NCBI GenBank assembly: GCA_045576175.1
Contig: JAZNFW010000127.1
Coordinates: forward strand, 1-19,921
Reading direction: 5' to 3'
DNA from: RGIG8748 sp045576175
GTDB taxonomy: Bacteria > Bacillota > Clostridia > UMGS1810
Length of the DNA: 19,921 nt
Positions within the stretch are counted from its first letter, which is position 1. Every line of letters begins with the position of its first letter. Shown piece after piece: positions 1 to 8,354 of the stretch. The position numbers and the translations under genes were made by a program. Under the pieces are notes generated by a model. The model ran no database searches. It worked only from the letters and a program-made list of their open reading frames with translations, and had not been told where the DNA came from.

Positions 1-27
1 GACTATGGAAATTCCATGGTCCTTTTT
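1..27 (+). terminator. Rho-independent terminator at window edge
   Basis: The arms GACTATGG (1-8) and CCATGGTC (14-21) pair with one T-G wobble around the loop AAATT, and a run of five T follows at 23-27. On the plus strand this is the shape of an intrinsic terminator. It would end a plus-strand gene lying left of the window. The stem may continue past the window edge, so its full length is unknown. Confidence 0.5.
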
Positions 28-57
28 ATGTGTATATGACTTTTGACACTTTGTTTT

Positions 58-96
58 TGTTTCCCAAAAACGAGTAATTTTCGTTTTTGGGAAACA
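58..96. repeat. Perfect 16-bp inverted repeat (hairpin)
   Basis: Arms at 58-73 and 81-96 are perfectly complementary (core TTTCCCAAAAACGA and its complement) around the 7-base loop GTAATTT. It lies 4 bp beyond the stop codon of the minus-strand ATPase remnant, so it may be that gene's terminator. There is no clear T-run after either arm, although each stem has an internal T5 or A5 block. It could instead be an operator or the recognition palindrome of a mobile module. Confidence 0.6.
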
Positions 97-100
97 GAAA

Positions 101-232
101 TTATTTATCTAATAACCAATCAGCAGCATCAACGATTTTAATGCCCTCATACTGATATTCTTCGTGGCGAGTACGAGCGATAACCATTTTAGGATATGCA
201 TCTTTTATCTTTAAAAGAGGACTTACCTCTCT
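101..232 (-). pseudogene. C-terminal remnant of an AAA_14/DUF4143-type ATP-binding protein
   Basis: On the minus strand an open frame of 43 codons ends in TAA at 101-103. It contains KIKDAYPKMVIA and YEGIKIVDAADWLL, which I recognise as the extreme C-terminus of the AAA_14/DUF4143 ATP-binding protein family (full proteins are roughly 400 residues). Those proteins are common accessory ATPases of uncertain function in Firmicutes and Bacteroidetes. No start codon with a ribosome binding site precedes it, and an in-frame stop lies at 233-235. Just beyond that the sequence becomes a tandem 22-bp repeat. I infer that the gene was truncated by a rearrangement at or near position 233-236 and that this is dead sequence. 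Family assignment is from memory of the C-terminal signature only. Confidence 0.6.
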
Positions 233-235
233 TTA

Positions 236-279
236 GAGCACAAGGGGACGGTTCTATGAGCACAAGGGGACGGTTCTAT
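236..279. repeat. Tandem direct repeat, two 22-bp units
   Basis: Two identical adjacent units at 236-257 and 258-279 begin GAGCACAAGGGGACGGTTCT. The reverse complement contains AGAACCGTCCCCTTGTG, a motif that I believe recurs as an intergenic repeat in many Firmicutes and other bacteria, sometimes near Y1 (REP-associated) transposases. That association is from memory. The repeat sits exactly where the ATPase remnant breaks off and before the glycogen-operon terminator. Confidence 0.75.
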
Positions 280-297
280 TGTGTTCCGCTTTCGAGC

Positions 298-329
298 AAA
301 AAGACCTGCAACCATTTGCAGGTCTTTTT
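298..329. terminator. Bidirectional terminator after the glycogen operon
   Basis: Arms AAAAAGACCTGCAA (298-311) and TTGCAGGTCTTTTT (316-329) are perfectly complementary around the 4-base loop CCAT. The G/C-rich core is followed by T5 on either strand, a textbook bidirectional intrinsic terminator. It lies 15 bp past the stop codon of the minus-strand amylase gene and so should end the six-gene glycogen transcript. It would also stop any plus-strand transcription coming from the left. Confidence 0.85.
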
Positions 330-344
330 ATATTGTAGCATCAG

Positions 345-2162
345 CTATCTATACATCACAAAGCCATACTTACCCACAAATGCACACCCCTTATACACAG
401 TTGCATTATGGCTTATTAATATCTCATTGGCTATGATTTGCGTTTTTTGGTCCGTCATATTTAAAACGGAACACACCTTTTCTTCTGCCTCGCCTCTTTG
501 CATATAGAGGATGCCGTCTTTTTCGCAAACAGAAAACTTTCCGTCCTTAAACACTTTGAGTGAATTTTTTATTTCTGCCATATGGGTATAAAAAGAAAGA
601 ATTTCTTTCTCATCGCTTTCCCAATTAAAATAACCTCTGTTAAATGGGTCGCCAAAGGCAAATGTGCCTATTTCGTCGCCGTAGTATATGCAGGCAGAGC
701 CCGGAAAAAAGAACAAAAGAAAAACAGCAGGAAAAATCCTCTCCCTCGCTCTTTTTATTTCGTCTGCAGACAGCACATACTTTGCACAATCCTGCCTTGT
801 CATACCAAGAGGAGCACCCGACAAAACCGTCATAATTCTGGCGGTGTCGTGAGTTGAGAGGCTGTTCATAAGGGTATCGACAGCATCCTTTGGGTAGTTT
901 TCGCATATTGTCATAACTTTGTGTGCGAAGTCCTGTGCTGATATACTCTCCGTACACAAATCTATTATGGCATTTCGAAACGGGTAGTTCATAACAGTGT
1001 CTAGTTCCATATCTGTAAAATAACGCCTACGAATTTCGTAGGCTATTTTGTTCGATGCGTCCTCCCACACCTCGCCTATTATAATGCAGTCGGGTTTTAC
1101 CTTCTTTGCCTCTTTTCTTAAAAGGGCTATGAATTCGTCGGGAAGCTCGTCTGCCACATCCAGTCTAAAGCCGTCTGCACCAAGCGAGAGCCAGTGCTTT
1201 ATTACGCTGTCCTCGCCTGTTATTACATATTCTATAAAGCTCTCTGCCATCTCGTCCACGCAAGGCAGAGTCTCAATCCCCCACCAGCTTTCATAGCTTC
1301 CGTCATCTTTCTTTTTGTACCAGTCCTTGTAGGGCGAATTGCTATTAGACATCACCCCTGAGCCAAAGCGCCTTTTGGCGTCGAAATATATGCTGTCCGA
1401 ACCCGTGTGTGAAAACACACCGTCCAAAACCACCTTAATGCCGAGACTGTGAGCCTTGTCGCAAAGATTCTTAAAATCGTCCTCACTTCCAAGCATAGGG
1501 TCGATTTTTTTGTAGTCGCAGGTGTCGTAGCGGTGGTTGGAAAATGCAAAAAATATGGGATTTAGGTATATAACCCCCACTCCAAGCGATTTCAAATAGG
1601 GTAGTTTTTCCTCTATGCCCCTTAAGTTTCCGCCAAAGAAATCATTATTTAATATTTCTCCGTTGGAAGCGGGCAAAAAGACAGGCAAATCCTTTGTGTC
1701 TGAATGAATTGTGTATGGTGTGAGCTTGCCTGCTATGTGGGGAGTAAAGGCCTTATGAAATCTGTCGGGAAAAATTTGATAAATAACTCTGCCTTTGAAT
1801 GAATCGGGCGTCTTGAACTCAACGGGAATACAGCTTACCTGCCACATATCGCCCTCGCACATATTGGTGTCGGCATAGCCCCTTTTGTATAGATTGAATT
1901 CCTCGTTTTGAGTTTTTATGCGGAAAAAGTAAAAGTACAAACCTGCTCTTTCAAAAGAAATTTCGCCCGAGAATATATCGTATGCGTCCTTTTTGCTCTT
2001 TTCTTTAAGCTCAAAGACAAGCCCGCACTCCGTGCAAAGCCACACGTTTGTGGCGTTGCACGAGGCGGGGATGTGAATATTTATATTGCAAATTTCATTT
2101 GGAACAAGGCACCCAAACGGATTTTTGAATGAGGTGTCCTTGCTATTGTACAGAATTCTCAT
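345..2162 (-). CDS. GH13 alpha-amylase family protein (neopullulanase/cyclomaltodextrinase-like)
   Basis: Probable cytoplasmic alpha-glucan hydrolase that cuts glycogen or maltodextrins. With this start it has 605 residues. An N-terminal beta domain (about 1-110, containing YNSKDTSFKNPFG) resembles the CBM34-type domain of neopullulanases, and the catalytic barrel begins near YQIFPDRF. All four GH13 regions are visible: LDGVFSHTG, GFRLDVADE (nucleophile D335), IIGEVWED (acid/base E364) and LSTHDTAR (D439). No signal peptide is seen. The chosen ATG at 2162 overlaps the glgP stop as ATGA, with GGAAAG upstream. An ATG six codons earlier (2180) is possible but would overlap more. It is last in the glycogen operon. 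Since no separate debranching enzyme is visible here, it may open alpha-1,6 branches as neopullulanases can, which is inference. Exact substrate and GH13 subfamily are uncertain. Confidence 0.88.
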   Translation of the reverse strand: MRILYNSKDTSFKNPFGCLVPNEICNINIHIPASCNATNVWLCTECGLVFELKEKSKKDAYDIFSGEISFERAGLYFYFFRIKTQNEEFNLYKRGYADTNMCEGDMWQVSCIPVEFKTPDSFKGRVIYQIFPDRFHKAFTPHIAGKLTPYTIHSDTKDLPVFLPASNGEILNNDFFGGNLRGIEEKLPYLKSLGVGVIYLNPIFFAFSNHRYDTCDYKKIDPMLGSEDDFKNLCDKAHSLGIKVVLDGVFSHTGSDSIYFDAKRRFGSGVMSNSNSPYKDWYKKKDDGSYESWWGIETLPCVDEMAESFIEYVITGEDSVIKHWLSLGADGFRLDVADELPDEFIALLRKEAKKVKPDCIIIGEVWEDASNKIAYEIRRRYFTDMELDTVMNYPFRNAIIDLCTESISAQDFAHKVMTICENYPKDAVDTLMNSLSTHDTARIMTVLSGAPLGMTRQDCAKYVLSADEIKRARERIFPAVFLLFFFPGSACIYYGDEIGTFAFGDPFNRGYFNWESDEKEILSFYTHMAEIKNSLKVFKDGKFSVCEKDGILYMQRGEAEEKVCSVLNMTDQKTQIIANEILISHNATVYKGCAFVGKYGFVMYR

Positions 2163-4564
2163 TTTATCTTTACTTTCCATATGTCCTTTGCGTACTCCCT
2201 TATTGCCCTGTCGGACGAGAAGAAGCCTGAATTTGCAATATTTACAAGAGACATATCCATAAATTTATACTTGTCGCAATACACCTTGGAGACCCTTTCC
2301 TGAGCCTTGGTGTAGGAATCGAAGTCTGCAAATGTCATATACGCATCCGCAGCTCCGTGGGCGTTTGTAATAAGAGAGTTTGCTACCGAGTCAAATCTTG
2401 CACCAAGGATGCCCGATGTTAGCATATCTACTACCGCCTTAAGTGCGGGGTTGGAATTAAGATACGAAAGGGGGGAATATCCTTGTCGCCAGAGGCTGGA
2501 TACCTCGCCTGTGTTGAGTCCGAAGAGAAACATATTTTCCTCTCCCACATTATCTCTTATCTCCACATTGGCGCCGTCGAGAGTGCCGAGGGTAACAGCT
2601 CCGTTTATCATAAGCTTCATATTTCCTGTGCCCGATGCCTCTTTGCCGGCAATTGAAATCTGCTGAGAAATCTCGGCTGCGGGAATTATTATTTCCGCAA
2701 GCGAAACCTTGTAGTCCTCTAAAAACACTACCTTTATTTTATCCTGCATGGCCCTGTCGGAATTTATAACAGATGCCACTGCACAAATAAGGCGTATTAT
2801 CTCCTTTGCCATAAAGTAGCCTGCCGATGCCTTGGCGGCAAACACAAAGGTGCGGGGCGTAAATTCCATATTTGGATTTTCTTTTAATTTGATATACATA
2901 TCTAAAATTCCAAGCACATTAAGAAGCTGGCGTTTGTATTCGTGGAGCCTTTTTATTTGCACATCAAAAATGGAGGAGGGATCAGCCTTTATGCCGTTTG
3001 CACCAAGGATATATGAAGAGAGTCTCTCTTTGTTTTGCCTTTTTATATCAAAGAGCTTGGAAAGAACGGATTTATTGCCTGAAAAGTCGTTTAACTTCTT
3101 AAGCTCTGTTGCGTCCCGCATAAAGCCGTCGCCAATGGTTTCGCACAAAAACTCTGTAAGAAGAGGATTTGCCTGACAAAGCCATCTGCGGTATGCTATG
3201 CCGTTTGTTACATTTATAAACTTTTTTGGCTCTATGGTGCAGTAGTCTCTGAATATGCTTTCTTTCAAAATCTGCGTGTGCAGAGACGACACGCCGTTTA
3301 CCTTGTGGCATGCGGCAAGGCAGAGGTTTGCCATACGCACCTCGCCGTTTGATATTACCGCCATATAGTCCGCTTTGGCTCTGTCGCCGGGGTAAATATT
3401 ATTTATCTCCAGCATAAGTCGGCGGTTTATTTCGGCAGTTATCGCATGAATTCTCGGTAGCTGTGTTTTGTACATATTTTCGTTCCACTTTTCCAATGCC
3501 TCACTCATAACGGTGTGGTTGGTGTAGGAAAGAGTGTTTTTTGTTATTTCCCACGCCTTTTCCCATGCCACGCCGTAGTCGTCTACAAGAATTCGCATAA
3601 GCTCGGGTACGCAAAGAGCAGGATGGGTATCGTTTATGTGTATGCTCACCTTGTCGGCAAGATTATCCAGAGTTTCGTATTTTGCATAATGTTTTTTTGT
3701 TATCGTTTGAAGTGACGCACTTACAAAAAAGTATTGCTGTCTAAGCCTTAAAATCTTGCCTTCCATATGGTCGTCTGCAGGATAGAGCACCTTGGATATA
3801 ACCTCGGCCTTTGTGCTTTCCTCAATCGCCTTGGCGTAGTCACCTCGTGAAAAGGCATTCATATCAAAGCGGTTTGGCGATTTTGCACTCCATAGCACGA
3901 GCTTATTTACGGAGTCGGTGTGGTAGCCCGATATTAGCATATCGTACGGAAGTGCAATAACGCTCATGTAGTCCACGTGGTCTGCGTAGTATTTTCCGTT
4001 TTCGTTTCGCTCGTTTATTCTTCCGCCAAAACGCACCTCCACAGCTTCGTCGCTTCGGCACTTAAGCCACACATCGCCCATACCGAGCCAGTCGTCAGGA
4101 AATTCCATCTGCCAGCCGTCTATAATCTTTTGCTTAAATATTCCAAACTCATATCGTATGGAGTAGCCCACCGCGTTAATGCCCAAGCTTGTCATAGAGT
4201 CCATATAGCAGGATGCAAGTCTTCCCAGACCGCCGTTGCCAAGACCTGCGTCCGGCTCCATATCATACAAATCCTGTATGTTATTGCCTGTGGTTTCGAG
4301 AGCTTTTTTAAACACTTCTTCAAGTCCGAGATTAAAAAGGTTGTTTTTAAGCGATGTGCCCACAAGAAATTCCATAGACATATAGTAAACCTTTTTGTCA
4401 TTTGCCGTTTTTTTGGAAAACTCGCTGTTCTTTTTGGAGAGGATATCCCTCACACACAGACAAAGTGCCTCGTAAAGCTGTTTTTTCGTTGCGTCCGCAA
4501 AGTCACACCCAAAAGAGTCCTTTAGTTTGTCGTCCAAGATGGAAACAGCATTTTTAATCGTCAT
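2159..4564 (-). CDS. glgP: Glycogen/starch/alpha-glucan phosphorylase
   Basis: GT35 phosphorylase that releases glucose 1-phosphate from the non-reducing ends of glycogen using phosphate and pyridoxal phosphate. The 801-residue length is normal for the bacterial family. Visible marks are EPDAGLGNGGLGRLA (103-117), IHINDTHPAL (308-317), FDVQIKRLHEYKRQ (533-546) and the cofactor site EASGTGNMKL, whose K650 is the expected Schiff-base lysine. The start ATG overlaps the glgA stop by four bases (ATGA, 4561-4564), and its own stop overlaps the ATG of the amylase in the same way. Synthase, phosphorylase and amylase are therefore likely translationally coupled. The enzyme is cytoplasmic. The E. coli paralogues GlgP and MalP cannot be told apart by sequence, but the operon points to glycogen. 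Confidence 0.97.
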   Translation of the reverse strand: MTIKNAVSILDDKLKDSFGCDFADATKKQLYEALCLCVRDILSKKNSEFSKKTANDKKVYYMSMEFLVGTSLKNNLFNLGLEEVFKKALETTGNNIQDLYDMEPDAGLGNGGLGRLASCYMDSMTSLGINAVGYSIRYEFGIFKQKIIDGWQMEFPDDWLGMGDVWLKCRSDEAVEVRFGGRINERNENGKYYADHVDYMSVIALPYDMLISGYHTDSVNKLVLWSAKSPNRFDMNAFSRGDYAKAIEESTKAEVISKVLYPADDHMEGKILRLRQQYFFVSASLQTITKKHYAKYETLDNLADKVSIHINDTHPALCVPELMRILVDDYGVAWEKAWEITKNTLSYTNHTVMSEALEKWNENMYKTQLPRIHAITAEINRRLMLEINNIYPGDRAKADYMAVISNGEVRMANLCLAACHKVNGVSSLHTQILKESIFRDYCTIEPKKFINVTNGIAYRRWLCQANPLLTEFLCETIGDGFMRDATELKKLNDFSGNKSVLSKLFDIKRQNKERLSSYILGANGIKADPSSIFDVQIKRLHEYKRQLLNVLGILDMYIKLKENPNMEFTPRTFVFAAKASAGYFMAKEIIRLICAVASVINSDRAMQDKIKVVFLEDYKVSLAEIIIPAAEISQQISIAGKEASGTGNMKLMINGAVTLGTLDGANVEIRDNVGEENMFLFGLNTGEVSSLWRQGYSPLSYLNSNPALKAVVDMLTSGILGARFDSVANSLITNAHGAADAYMTFADFDSYTKAQERVSKVYCDKYKFMDMSLVNIANSGFFSSDRAIREYAKDIWKVKIK

Positions 4565-6003
4565 ATAGAATTATATACCTCCATATATTTTTCTGCAGAA
4601 GTTTTCCAACTGCTGTCGTATCGCATTATCTTAGAGCGAATGGCGTTAAGCGTTTCGCTGCCTCGGTAAAGCTCTGATGCACGTTCTATGGCATCTAACA
4701 TATCGTGTGCATTAAAGAGCTTGAATGTTATTCCTCTGCCGTCGAGTGTCTGCGGATTTATGGGCGGTACTGTGTCCACAAGTCCGCCGATCTCTCTCAC
4801 TATTGGAATGGTGCCGTAACGCATAGCTATAAGCTGACTTAGTCCGCATGGCTCGCTCTTTGACGGCATAAGAAGAAAATCCGCCCCCGCATACATCTCT
4901 TTGGAAAGCTCGCTGTCAAAGGCTATATGGCACGACACTTTGCCAGGATGCATATGGGCAAGATGGCGGAACATATCCTCGTACTTTGTGTCGCCTGTGC
5001 CAAGAACTGCAAGCTGTATGTCAAGATTTGCAATTTCGTTTAGAACTCCCCATATAAGCTCCATTCCCTTGTGCTCTACAAGTCGGGAGATTATGGCTAC
5101 AATCGGGCAATTCGCATCTTCACTAAGACCGAGCCTTTTTCTAAGATGTGCCTTGCACTCCTCCTTGCCCTTAAGATTGGAGGCTGTGTAGGTAAAGGGG
5201 GCGTTTTTGGATGGGTCAAATAAAGAGGTGTCTATGCCGTTTGTTATTCCCCGCATTTTATAGGAGTTTTCTCTTAGGATGTCTTCCAGAGAGTGTGCAA
5301 AAAACTCAAACATAAGCTCGTTAGAATAAGTTTCCGACACGGTTGTGAGACCATCGCACAGTACGATGGCGGTTTTCATGGCATTTATAAGACCGTCAAA
5401 GGTGCATATGTTCCGATAACTTTCGTCAACACCCAGCACTTCGGTAAGAAAAAGAGGGTCGGCTTTGCCCTGATATTCTATATTGTGTATGGTAAATACT
5501 GTACGGATTGCCTTATATTCTTCTATATGGCTGTAATGTGCCTTTAAGAAAAGAGGGATAAAGCCCGTCTGCCAATCATTTAGGTGAATAACATCGGGAA
5601 CAAAGCCCAAAAGCGGAAGGCACTCGAGTACTGCCTTTGAAAAGAAGGCAAATCTCTCTCCGTCGTCGCACTGACCGTAGAGAGAGTCACGGTCAAAATA
5701 ATAGTCGTTGTCTATAAAGTAGAACACAAGATCGGCTCTTTTGTTTCTGCCCACACCTGTGTTTTTGATAACCTTTTTAAACACCCCTGCGTATGCCGCC
5801 CGCCACGCCAGAGGAACATATAACCTACCCACAAACTCGGCATTTATGTCGCTGTGCTTTATAAAGCTGTAGTAAGGCAAAATCACGCTTACCTCGTTAC
5901 CCTTTATTTTGGATAGTGCCTTGGGAAGAGACCCCATTACATCTCCGAGACCGCCCGATTTTACAAATGGACTGGCCTCGCTTGCGGCAAAAAGTATTTT
6001 CAT
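4561..6003 (-). CDS. glgA: Glycogen synthase (ADP-glucose), GT5
   Basis: Transfers glucose from ADP-glucose to the growing alpha-1,4-glucan chain. The 480-residue product starts MKILFAASEASPFVKSGGLGD, holding the KSGGLGD ADP-glucose loop (K15), and continues with HLNDWQTG (140-147), ITNGID (253-258), SRLVEHKG (R307, K312) and PSKSEPCGLSQ (E384). All are conserved in GT5 synthases. The open frame extends 79 codons upstream, but that stretch is out-of-frame glgD sequence with no family similarity. The ATG at 6003 follows a strong AGGAGGA that overlaps the glgD stop codon, so I take 6003 as the start. The gap to glgD is 11 bp, and the stop overlaps the glgP start. Confidence 0.97.
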   Translation of the reverse strand: MKILFAASEASPFVKSGGLGDVMGSLPKALSKIKGNEVSVILPYYSFIKHSDINAEFVGRLYVPLAWRAAYAGVFKKVIKNTGVGRNKRADLVFYFIDNDYYFDRDSLYGQCDDGERFAFFSKAVLECLPLLGFVPDVIHLNDWQTGFIPLFLKAHYSHIEEYKAIRTVFTIHNIEYQGKADPLFLTEVLGVDESYRNICTFDGLINAMKTAIVLCDGLTTVSETYSNELMFEFFAHSLEDILRENSYKMRGITNGIDTSLFDPSKNAPFTYTASNLKGKEECKAHLRKRLGLSEDANCPIVAIISRLVEHKGMELIWGVLNEIANLDIQLAVLGTGDTKYEDMFRHLAHMHPGKVSCHIAFDSELSKEMYAGADFLLMPSKSEPCGLSQLIAMRYGTIPIVREIGGLVDTVPPINPQTLDGRGITFKLFNAHDMLDAIERASELYRGSETLNAIRSKIMRYDSSWKTSAEKYMEVYNSI

Positions 6004-6014
6004 ATGTCTTCCTC

Positions 6015-7130
6015 CTATACTGTTTCGTTTTTGTGTATTATCACAGGTGAAAGCGGTGCACCCGAGAGCAGAGTACCGCTTGAAATACTGGCGTTTTTGT
6101 CTATTATGGCGTAGTTTATGGTGGCGTTTTCTAAAATGCGGCTCCCCTGCATAACAATGGAGTTTCTCACAACTGCACCCTTTTCTATTACTGCTCCGCG
6201 AAAGAGAATGGAGTTTTCCACAGTTCCCTTTATATCGCATCCGTCTGCCACAAGGCAGTCCCTTACCTTGCAGCCCGAGCGGTAGAACGAGGGAGCTTCG
6301 TCACGCACCTTTGTGCGTATTACGGCGTCTCGCCTGAAAATATCGTTTTTTATGTCCGGCTCCATAAGTTTGAAGCTGTTTTTAAAGTAAGATACTACAT
6401 TGTGGTTTCTAAGTACTGCCCCTTTGAACTCATAGGCATTTATCTTGATGGCACCCAAAGCAAAGCTGGTGATGAGATAATCCTTTTCAAAGCTGTATCT
6501 TCCGCGGCTTACAAGATTTTGAATTATATCAATAAGGCGGTGTCGGTCCACTATATACATTCCCATACCCACAAGGCGGTTTTCGTTTGGCATATAGCCT
6601 ATGGCAATATCATCTACAATCGAGCCTGTTTCTGTGAGAAACAAATCGGAGCTGTCGTACTCATAGTCGGCAATTGTGCGGTTGGCAACTATGGTGACAT
6701 CGGCACCAGAATTTATGTGAGATAAAAGCGCCTCGCGAAAATCTATGTTGCATATTACCGTGGTATCGCACATAACCACATAGTCTGCTTTTGTGGAATT
6801 TAAAAATGTCACCGCATTTGCAAGCGCCTCAAGATTGCCTCGGTACACGGTTGTCATTCCTGTGGCAAAGGGAGGGAGTATATAGAGGTTTGCATCCTTT
6901 CTGTTTAAGTCCCATTCACCGCCGCCTCCGAGATGGTCCATAAGCGAGCGGTAGTTGTACTTTGTGATGACGCCTACTCCGGAAACATTGGAATTTACCA
7001 TATTGGAAAGCACAAAATCTATAAAGCGGTACCTTGCTCCAAAGGGCATAGAAGCCACGGTGCGTTTTTTAGTAAGCTCGCCCATAGGGGTATCGTATAT
7101 GTTGGAAAATATTATTCCGGTCATTTTCAT
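6015..7130 (-). CDS. glgD: Glucose-1-phosphate adenylyltransferase subunit GlgD
   Basis: Second, GlgC-like subunit of ADP-glucose pyrophosphorylase, typical of Firmicutes. The 371 residues show the nucleotidyltransferase fold (MPFGARYRFIDFVLSNMVNS; MCDTTVICNID) followed by a C-terminal hexapeptide beta helix (for example VRNSIVMQGSRI). The glycine/arginine-rich nucleotide loop that GlgC has near residues 14-23 is absent: the matching stretch reads FSNIYDTPMGELTKKR. That is characteristic of GlgD, which in studied Firmicutes has little activity alone and modulates GlgC in a heteromer (family knowledge). AAGGAG lies 8 bases before the ATG at 7130. A second ATG two codons in is a weaker choice. 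The gap to glgC is 13 bp. Confidence 0.93.
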   Translation of the reverse strand: MKMTGIIFSNIYDTPMGELTKKRTVASMPFGARYRFIDFVLSNMVNSNVSGVGVITKYNYRSLMDHLGGGGEWDLNRKDANLYILPPFATGMTTVYRGNLEALANAVTFLNSTKADYVVMCDTTVICNIDFREALLSHINSGADVTIVANRTIADYEYDSSDLFLTETGSIVDDIAIGYMPNENRLVGMGMYIVDRHRLIDIIQNLVSRGRYSFEKDYLITSFALGAIKINAYEFKGAVLRNHNVVSYFKNSFKLMEPDIKNDIFRRDAVIRTKVRDEAPSFYRSGCKVRDCLVADGCDIKGTVENSILFRGAVIEKGAVVRNSIVMQGSRILENATINYAIIDKNASISSGTLLSGAPLSPVIIHKNETV

Positions 7131-7143
7131 TTAGGTCACTCCT

Positions 7144-8325
7144 TTATTGTGTTACAATTTCTCCGTCGGCAACAGTTATGTCTTTGGGCACAACCACTAT
7201 GTTTTTCTTAATGCTTGATACATCCTCGTTTGTGCCCACGAGTGCGTTTTTGCCAATTGTGCAGCCTTCGCTTACTATGGAAAATCTCACAAGCGCCCCC
7301 TCTTTGACACTGGCGCCGGGCATAAGGACCGAATTTACCACTCGGGCACCCTTTTCCACAGTGCATCCTGTGGATATTACCGAGTGCTCAACGCTTCCTG
7401 CTATGGTGCACCCTTCGGACACCAGAGAGTCTGAAACGCAGGCATCTGCTGAGATGTAGCTCGACGGCAGTGCGTAGTTTCGGGCATAGATTTTAAAGGC
7501 AGGGTCCTTTAGCTCTATGGGGACGGAGCTGTCCACCAAATCCATATTGGCTTCCCAAAGACTCTCTATGGTTCCCACATCCTTCCAGTAGCCATCAAAT
7601 TCGTAGGCAAAAAGCCTTTTTTCGTCTGAAAGGAGCTTAGGAATTATGTCCTTGCCAAAGTCATTTGACGAGCCTTCGGTGTGCTCATCGTCTATAAGAT
7701 ACTGTCTTAGTATGCTCCAATTAAACAGATATACACCCATAGATGCCTTAGTGCTCTTGGGTTTTTTTGGCTTTTCCTGAAACTCATATATGCTAAAATC
7801 CTCTCTGGTGTTCATTATTCCAAATCTTGAAGCCTCAGACAGAGGAACATCTAAAACGGCTATGGTACATTCGGCCTTTTTCTCTTTGTGGAATTTTATC
7901 ATTTTGGAGTAGTCCATTTTGTATATGTGGTCGCCTGAGAGAACGAGCACATATTTTGGGTTGTAGCGGTCTACAAAACGGATGTTCTGGTAGATTGCGT
8001 TGGCAGTTCCCTTGTACCACTCGCTCTTTTTGCTTTTGGAATACGGCGGAAGAATGTGCACGCCGCCGTGGTTGCGGTTTAAGCCCCAGGGAGCGCCGTT
8101 GCCTATATATTCGTTAAGCTCAAGCGGTTGATACTGCGTCATAATTCCCACAGTGTCTATGCCGGAATTTACGCAGTTGGACAGCGGAAAGTCTATTATT
8201 CTGTACTTGCACCCGAAGGGGACGGCGGGTTTGGCATTTTTTTCGGTGAGTGTCATAAGGCGGGAGCCTTGACCGCCTGCCAGAAGCATAGCGATACATT
8301 CCTTGCTCATTGAGTTTTGATACAT
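7144..8325 (-). CDS. glgC: Glucose-1-phosphate adenylyltransferase, catalytic subunit
   Basis: Makes ADP-glucose from ATP and glucose 1-phosphate, the committed step of bacterial glycogen synthesis. The 393-residue protein has the pyrophosphorylase signature LLAGGQGSRL (14-23) with KPAVPFGCKYRIIDFPLSN, the metal-site segment SGDHIYKMDY (130-139), the sugar-phosphate segment EFQEKPKKPK, and GYWKDVGT (245-252). A left-handed beta helix follows from about residue 290. GGAGG lies 7 bases before the ATG at 8325. A second ATG five codons in lacks such spacing. It sits between glgB (29 bp gap) and glgD (13 bp gap) and is expected to work as a GlgC/GlgD heteromer. Confidence 0.97.
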   Translation of the reverse strand: MYQNSMSKECIAMLLAGGQGSRLMTLTEKNAKPAVPFGCKYRIIDFPLSNCVNSGIDTVGIMTQYQPLELNEYIGNGAPWGLNRNHGGVHILPPYSKSKKSEWYKGTANAIYQNIRFVDRYNPKYVLVLSGDHIYKMDYSKMIKFHKEKKAECTIAVLDVPLSEASRFGIMNTREDFSIYEFQEKPKKPKSTKASMGVYLFNWSILRQYLIDDEHTEGSSNDFGKDIIPKLLSDEKRLFAYEFDGYWKDVGTIESLWEANMDLVDSSVPIELKDPAFKIYARNYALPSSYISADACVSDSLVSEGCTIAGSVEHSVISTGCTVEKGARVVNSVLMPGASVKEGALVRFSIVSEGCTIGKNALVGTNEDVSSIKKNIVVVPKDITVADGEIVTQ

Positions 8326-8354
8326 ACTAATACCTCCTATGTTTTAAAAGACAT

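Noticed and set aside
3977..4525. 182-codon open frame on the plus strand inside glgP
   Set aside because: It is fully antisense to the well-supported phosphorylase gene, has no ribosome binding site or recognisable domain, and comes from the codon bias of the minus-strand gene.
6004..6240. Upstream extension of glgA by 79 codons
   Set aside because: This stretch is glgD coding sequence read in another frame. The ATG at 6003 has a strong AGGAGGA and gives the normal GT5 N-terminus.
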